DNA of 64,000 nucleotides from Carex sylvatica (Eukaryota; Streptophyta; Magnoliopsida; Poales; Cyperaceae). Below are positions 59,606 to 64,000 of this stretch, one piece after another. The position numbers and the translations under genes are program-made. Location: the NCBI GenBank assembly GCA_964058845.1, contig CAXKVR010000109.1, positions 434,001 through 498,000 on the forward strand. The letters are read 5' to 3'. Positions within the stretch are counted from its first letter, which is position 1. Each line of letters starts with the position of its first letter. Below the pieces are notes generated by a model. It made no database searches. It was not told where the DNA came from and worked only from the letters and a program-made list of their open reading frames with translations.

Positions 59606-61600
59606 ATGTTACACAATCAGGGGCATTATGGTAGGCCACTCGAAGGCTGCCATGTGTCCTCTTGATAAGTGGTAAGGATTTTTATTCGTTAGATAAAAAG
59701 GTATCGGTATAATTAAAGGCTACTTTTTACCTCGTAAGATAGTTATATAAATTAAATTATATGATAATTTTTTAATAATAATTGATGATGTACTTTTGTT
59801 ATTTAGTATATGAATTTTGTTAGAAAAAAATTGTTAAAATTATAACTTGTATTTACATGTCAAAATAGTAAATATATTTGTATTTTTTAATTTTCTTACT
59901 TTATAAAAAATTTATTGAACACTTTTTTTTTCATTCAATTATCCGGTTTGCAAGTCAAAATAGTAGGAACTGACATTCACCAAAAGTGTGTCTGAATTTG
60001 TAGCCAAAAAATGGGCTCCAACTAGAAAAGACGTTGAAGGAAGAAAAGAGTCGCTCGGTTGGAAGTTGAAACGGGCCGAAAAGATAAAAGAGAAAAGACA
60101 TTTGGGCTAGAAACGTAAAACAACTGGGCTGAAAGAGAAAATAAACGGGCCGAAGAGCGGGCTATGGGAGAGCTTGAAGGTCCCTTCAAACAAATGATAC
60201 CGTGTTAGATTTATTTTAACTCAACTCCTGTTACTTGTTACTGGCGGATGGGTCCCCCATCGTGCTCTCTCTCTCTCTCTCACTATCTCACTTATGAGAC
60301 TCCGAGTGAGATCTGGTTTTCACAAGAACTAATGCTATTGTCAGAAAACTTCCTTTTTACCAATTCAACTAGCTCAGACCAACTACGATAATATATTAAG
60401 GTTGCCCAAAACATTCGTAGTTTGTGATTCGATTTGGGTTTGATTCAAAAAAGTTTGTAAAAAATTTGATTCGAAATAATTCGAAATTAATTCAAATCAA
60501 ATTCAAACTGGACCTGGTTCGTTCAAAATAGACTCGCGAACTATTCTAGTTAGAACTCTATGCACACCACAATATTCTCATATTGTTTTGATTAGCAACA
60601 AGTACCTGCAAGAATACACCGATGTAGACAAATTCTAGACGTTGATTTTTCAACTTATTAATTTATATAAAATCAAATTTGGAAAGTTATAATTTATTTT
60701 TTATACATGTAGAGAAAAAAATATAAATTACATCTAATAGTTTTATTTCAACAAATAAGCTTTAGAATTTTTATTATTAGAAAATAAAAAATGGTGACAT
60801 GCATGATAGATGCACAAAAAATGGAGGCATTTCAACCCTCCTCTAAAAAAAATAGATGTGATTTTTTTTAATATATCCAAAAGAATTACATGTTTTCACC
60901 ATGTTTTAGATTGTATGTCAGAGTTTTGATATTTAATTTTTTAACTGTTGTATGATATTAATTATTAATCTGTCCGGTTCAAGCTCATAGTGGAATTTTG
61001 TTTTGAAATTCAGGAGGAACATATGTATAAATATTACTTATCTTTGTTTTTCCTAACTATTTTATATATAATTTCCTTATGTATCAGCAACAGAAATATA
61101 TTACATAAAATTTACTTATGATCATGTGATGTTCTGCTTCATAAACCTAATATGAATATGACTTGTCTCTGTTTATTCTATTAAATAACTTTTCATATGT
61201 GTATTAACGACATAAATATATAAAATGATTGGAAAAAATTTTATTGATCACGTGATGATGTAATTCATAAACCAAATTGATCATGTGATGTTGTATTAGC
61301 CCTCTGTCTATAATCAAATTATTGTTGTGATCAATTATTAAAAACATCTTCATTTATTCTTATTAAATCTATTTTTTTTTCAAAAAAAATACTGTATTTT
61401 TTTATGGTAAGAAGCTACACTACTACAAAAGATGAGAACAATTTCACAAAAAAAAAAAAAAAACTCAACCTTATTTAAACAAAACTAATTAATCCTTCAG
61501 GATCTACAACTAATAACTAATCACTAATTCTAATACATTGAAATTAAAAAAAAACATGCACACACAATATGAATATATACCAAATAATAAAAAAAAGTAG
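59606..61600. other. Gene-free interval
   Basis: AT-rich with a CT microsatellite at about 60265-60285. CACTACTACAAAAGATGAG at 61419 resembles a CACTA terminus but has no partner. No coding region seen. Confidence 0.6.
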
Positions 61601-61603
61601 CTA

Positions 61604-61879
61604 TTAATTGTGAGATGGGTTTGATTTGCTTTTAGGGATCTTCTTCAAACTCTCCCATATCTGACTGCTCGTCGGCTGTCCATTCGCATCTCCGATCGAC
61701 ACGAGATGATGAGAATCGACGGTGATGGATTGCATCAATCTTCTAACTTTGATTATTTTTCTTGGTGAACTCCTCTCTCTTGAAATGGTGGCAAATGAAA
61801 TACTAATGCATGTTTGTAAGGAGATGAGAAATATAATAGAGAGAATAACTATTGACAAAGCTCTAATGCTTGTTTTCAT
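61604..61879 (-). CDS. Putative small secreted peptide precursor (91 aa), CLE/IDA-like C-terminus
   Basis: A single-exon frame from ATG (61879-61877) to TAA (61606-61604). The N-terminus is a classic signal peptide: Lys2, then the hydrophobic run ALSIVILSIIFLISL, ending near the small and polar residues around 22-30. The middle is basic and variable. The C-terminus is LKKIPKSKSNPSHN, ending His-Asn. This is the layout of plant peptide hormone precursors. The last residues resemble both CLE peptides (..P.G.NPLHN) and IDA-type peptides (IPPS....HN) but match neither fully. Upstream on the minus strand, CTTAAATATC near 61914-61923 could serve as a TATA box. Function unproven; it could be a diverged family member or a chance frame. 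No link to the OSC/P450 genes is apparent. Confidence 0.5.
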   Translation of the reverse strand: MKTSIRALSIVILSIIFLISLQTCISISFATISRERSSPRKIIKVRRLMQSITVDSHHLVSIGDANGQPTSSQIWESLKKIPKSKSNPSHN

Positions 61880-61924
61880 GGTTGTTTTGTGGAGGAATCA
61901 GGAGATTTATGGGGATATTTAAGA

Positions 61925-62895
61925 CCTAATTAGTGTATAGATCTAATTAATATAAAGGCATGATCTTTTCTGATCTTTTGTGGCAACTAACCCTGTTCCT
62001 AGACATGTATATCACCATGTACAATTGGAGAATGCAAATTTTGTTTATAGAATATACCATAGTGACAAATAAATTATCCGGGTTCGGTTAAGCGAGATCA
62101 CAATTTATTGATTCGGAAATAATTAGGATATAACTCGGGAATGATTGGGAATTACTCGGACAAGAGATCTTAATCTCACAAGGCAAAAAAAACAAAAACA
62201 AAAAACAAAATCACAAATTATTCGCAAATAATTTGGTCAAAGTTTGGCCAACCAAATAATTTAACGTTTGGTTCGCCATCACAAAAAAAATGAATTATTT
62301 ACAAATCTTGTGAACATATACCATCAAAATATCATCACTTGTTTTATGGGTTGCTTCATGGATGATGCCACAAAAGACCTAAATTTGTGGGGTTACTAAA
62401 CTAAATCCCCCACTGATTTTGCACATGATCCTCTGAAATTCCAAATGTACACAATTTGCTTTTGTACTATTGCCAGCTAACCAACTATTAGATCCGGCAA
62501 TATTTAATCAACTTACAAAATTAAGAAATGATTCATGTATCCCCAAAACCACACAATAAAATTAATAGAATTTCTTGCACAAATGAATTGTTATTTGACA
62601 TAATAATATATATATAACCTACTTTGACAGATAAATTTTATAAAAAAAAAAATGGAAATAGTGCATTTAATTGTAAGATATGAGGGATGGAAAAATAGTA
62701 TGTCATTCATACATGGTTTGTAAAACAAAATCGTTAAAATGAACGAAAAAAGAAGAAACTTAGTTTGAAGAAATGATAAGCATAAATTATATACATATTC
62801 GATCTAGTTTTCATCATGAAATAATACTAAATATTTTGTATTTTGAATATAAAGATAATAGAATACATCTAGAATCAAGTTACTGCATTTGTTTG
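61925..62895. other. Gene-free AT-rich interval
   Basis: No gene, clear repeat or transposon end seen; short open frames only. Confidence 0.6.
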
Positions 62896-62899
62896 GTTT

Positions 62900-64000
62900 T
62901 AATTTGCAGGAAACGAAGAAAAATGCCTAGTGCGGACGCACGGTTTTCGATACGGACGTACTAAGTACTTAGATGGATTTCTGGACGCGCGCCAATTTTA
63001 AAAAGATATAATAAGCTATTCATCAAAATCCGTGCATACGCACTGTAGCAGAGCCAAAAATAGAGTCTGAACTTAAAATGGCCACAACTTTTGACTCGTA
63101 ACTCCGTTTTGAGCATATGACCACTTTTCGGAAAGCCAACGAGAAGATCTACAACCTAAGAATCTAAAAAATGAAACTTAGAGTCAGTGCGGATGCAATG
63201 GACCCACAGACAACCAAAAATACACGGTTTCTATTTTTAGCGAGCCAGAGATGCTTTTTGACAGCTAAACTTGGACAAGGCAGCCTAGGAAACAATCAAA
63301 AAATAGCACCCACTAACCCCACTCACCCCACAACTATGCCTCTTGATTGGGCATAGTCTTTTGCTATAAAGGAGGGGGTTCTTTCCTATTCGAGGAAATC
63401 TCCGGTCGGAGTGGAATCTCTCTTCGGAGGGGCATCACTCTTCGGAGGGAGATCTCTTCAAAAAGATCAATCTCATCTCTCAAAATCTCTTCTCCACCAA
63501 TACTTAGCGTAAAATTCTGCAATCAAGGAAGCAATTCAAGGAGGAAGAAGAAGAATATTTCAAGAAGAAAGCAAGAATAAGGGTTCTTCATCTAGAGAAG
63601 GGTGTAATCTATTCTCTATTTAATTTCTCTTTGTTTTAGCCAATCTTTTGTAATGAATTCTTTGTTGAATACTTGCATCTCCATGAAAGACTAGTTTTCT
63701 CTCTAGGGGTTTAGGTCAATGCATGAACTTGTTTAATTGTATTTTATTCGGTTATTTATTTTTATTATGATTGTTTTATGGGATTTGATGCTAATTTCTG
63801 CGATTTATAATTTGTGTTAACTACATAATTAGTACTTAAAATCGATGTAGTTCCGCTTTGAATTTGAAAGAACCAAAGAAGTTAGGACGAGAGGAGAGTA
63901 CCAATTATGAACACAAATATCTTAGGTTTTGATTAAGGTCTAACCAACTGTGAAATCAAACCGGAACTATAGAAATTAGGATTATGAACTTGATGAAGGA
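62900..64000 (+). mobile_element. Possible LTR/leader of an LTR retrotransposon, incomplete at the window end
   Basis: Base composition shifts to near-balanced GC at about 62915. TATAAAGGAGGGGG at 63365 looks like a core promoter and is followed by repeated TCTTCGGAGGG / TCTCTTC words and a purine-rich leader. AACTCCGTTTTGAGCATATG (63101-63120) is a sort of phrase I associate with plant retrotransposon LTRs, but I cannot name the family. No primer-binding site or second LTR is in view, and no open frame over 80 codons. Weak call. Confidence 0.3.

Noticed and set aside
61419..61445. CACTACTACAAAAG as the start of another CACTA element
   Set aside because: No matching inverted end or subterminal array downstream within the window.
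63171..63580. Short frames near the window end
   Set aside because: Lie in LTR-like sequence around a TATA box; no domain and repetitive Arg/Ser composition.
1..64000. tRNA, rRNA or microRNA genes
   Set aside because: No recognisable tRNA or rRNA sequence; several hairpins exist but they are explained by MITEs and inverted repeats.

Overview
The window is AT-rich, repeat-laden plant nuclear DNA. The evidence is an 18-exon oxidosqualene cyclase (OSC), a two-exon CYP76-type cytochrome P450, and many plant transposons (Ty1/copia, CACTA, PIF/Harbinger, Mutator-like MITEs, a LINE remnant). It is an angiosperm; the sequence alone does not let me name the species or decide firmly between monocot and eudicot.

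Layout. 1-1303: the 5' end of a Ty1/copia element on the minus strand (LTR, primer-binding site, broken gag). 1304-18442: copy A of a ~17 kb segmental duplication, carrying an apparently intact OSC gene (8334-17150, 751 aa) with a probable long 5'-UTR intron. 18443-32300: repeats, including a 404-bp Mutator-like MITE and a complete 7.46-kb non-autonomous CACTA element (22770-30227) that has picked up gene fragments, one recognisable as elongation factor Tu. 32350-34232: a two-exon CYP76-like P450 (495 aa) preceded by three tandem ~118-bp repeats. 34600-40750: more repeats, including a 2.14-kb PIF/Harbinger-type element and orphan copies of the P450 upstream region. 40751-57498: copy B of the duplication, with a second OSC that is a recent pseudogene (nonsense codon and 1-nt frameshift, both in exon 14). 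57500-64000: a LINE fragment at the duplication edge, MITEs, a small minus-strand gene for a putative secreted peptide (61604-61879), and LTR-like sequence at the end.

How the genes may work together. An OSC makes a triterpene or sterol skeleton from 2,3-oxidosqualene, and a P450 could oxidise it. OSC, P450 and pseudo-OSC side by side, sharing a repeated upstream block, look like a small triterpene biosynthetic gene cluster that expanded by duplication and then lost one OSC. The OSC looks derived from the cycloartenol-synthase lineage but is strongly altered at positions that set product outcome, so its product is probably not cycloartenol. That, and the unusual pairing with a CYP76, is the most interesting content. 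All functional links are inference from sequence and position.
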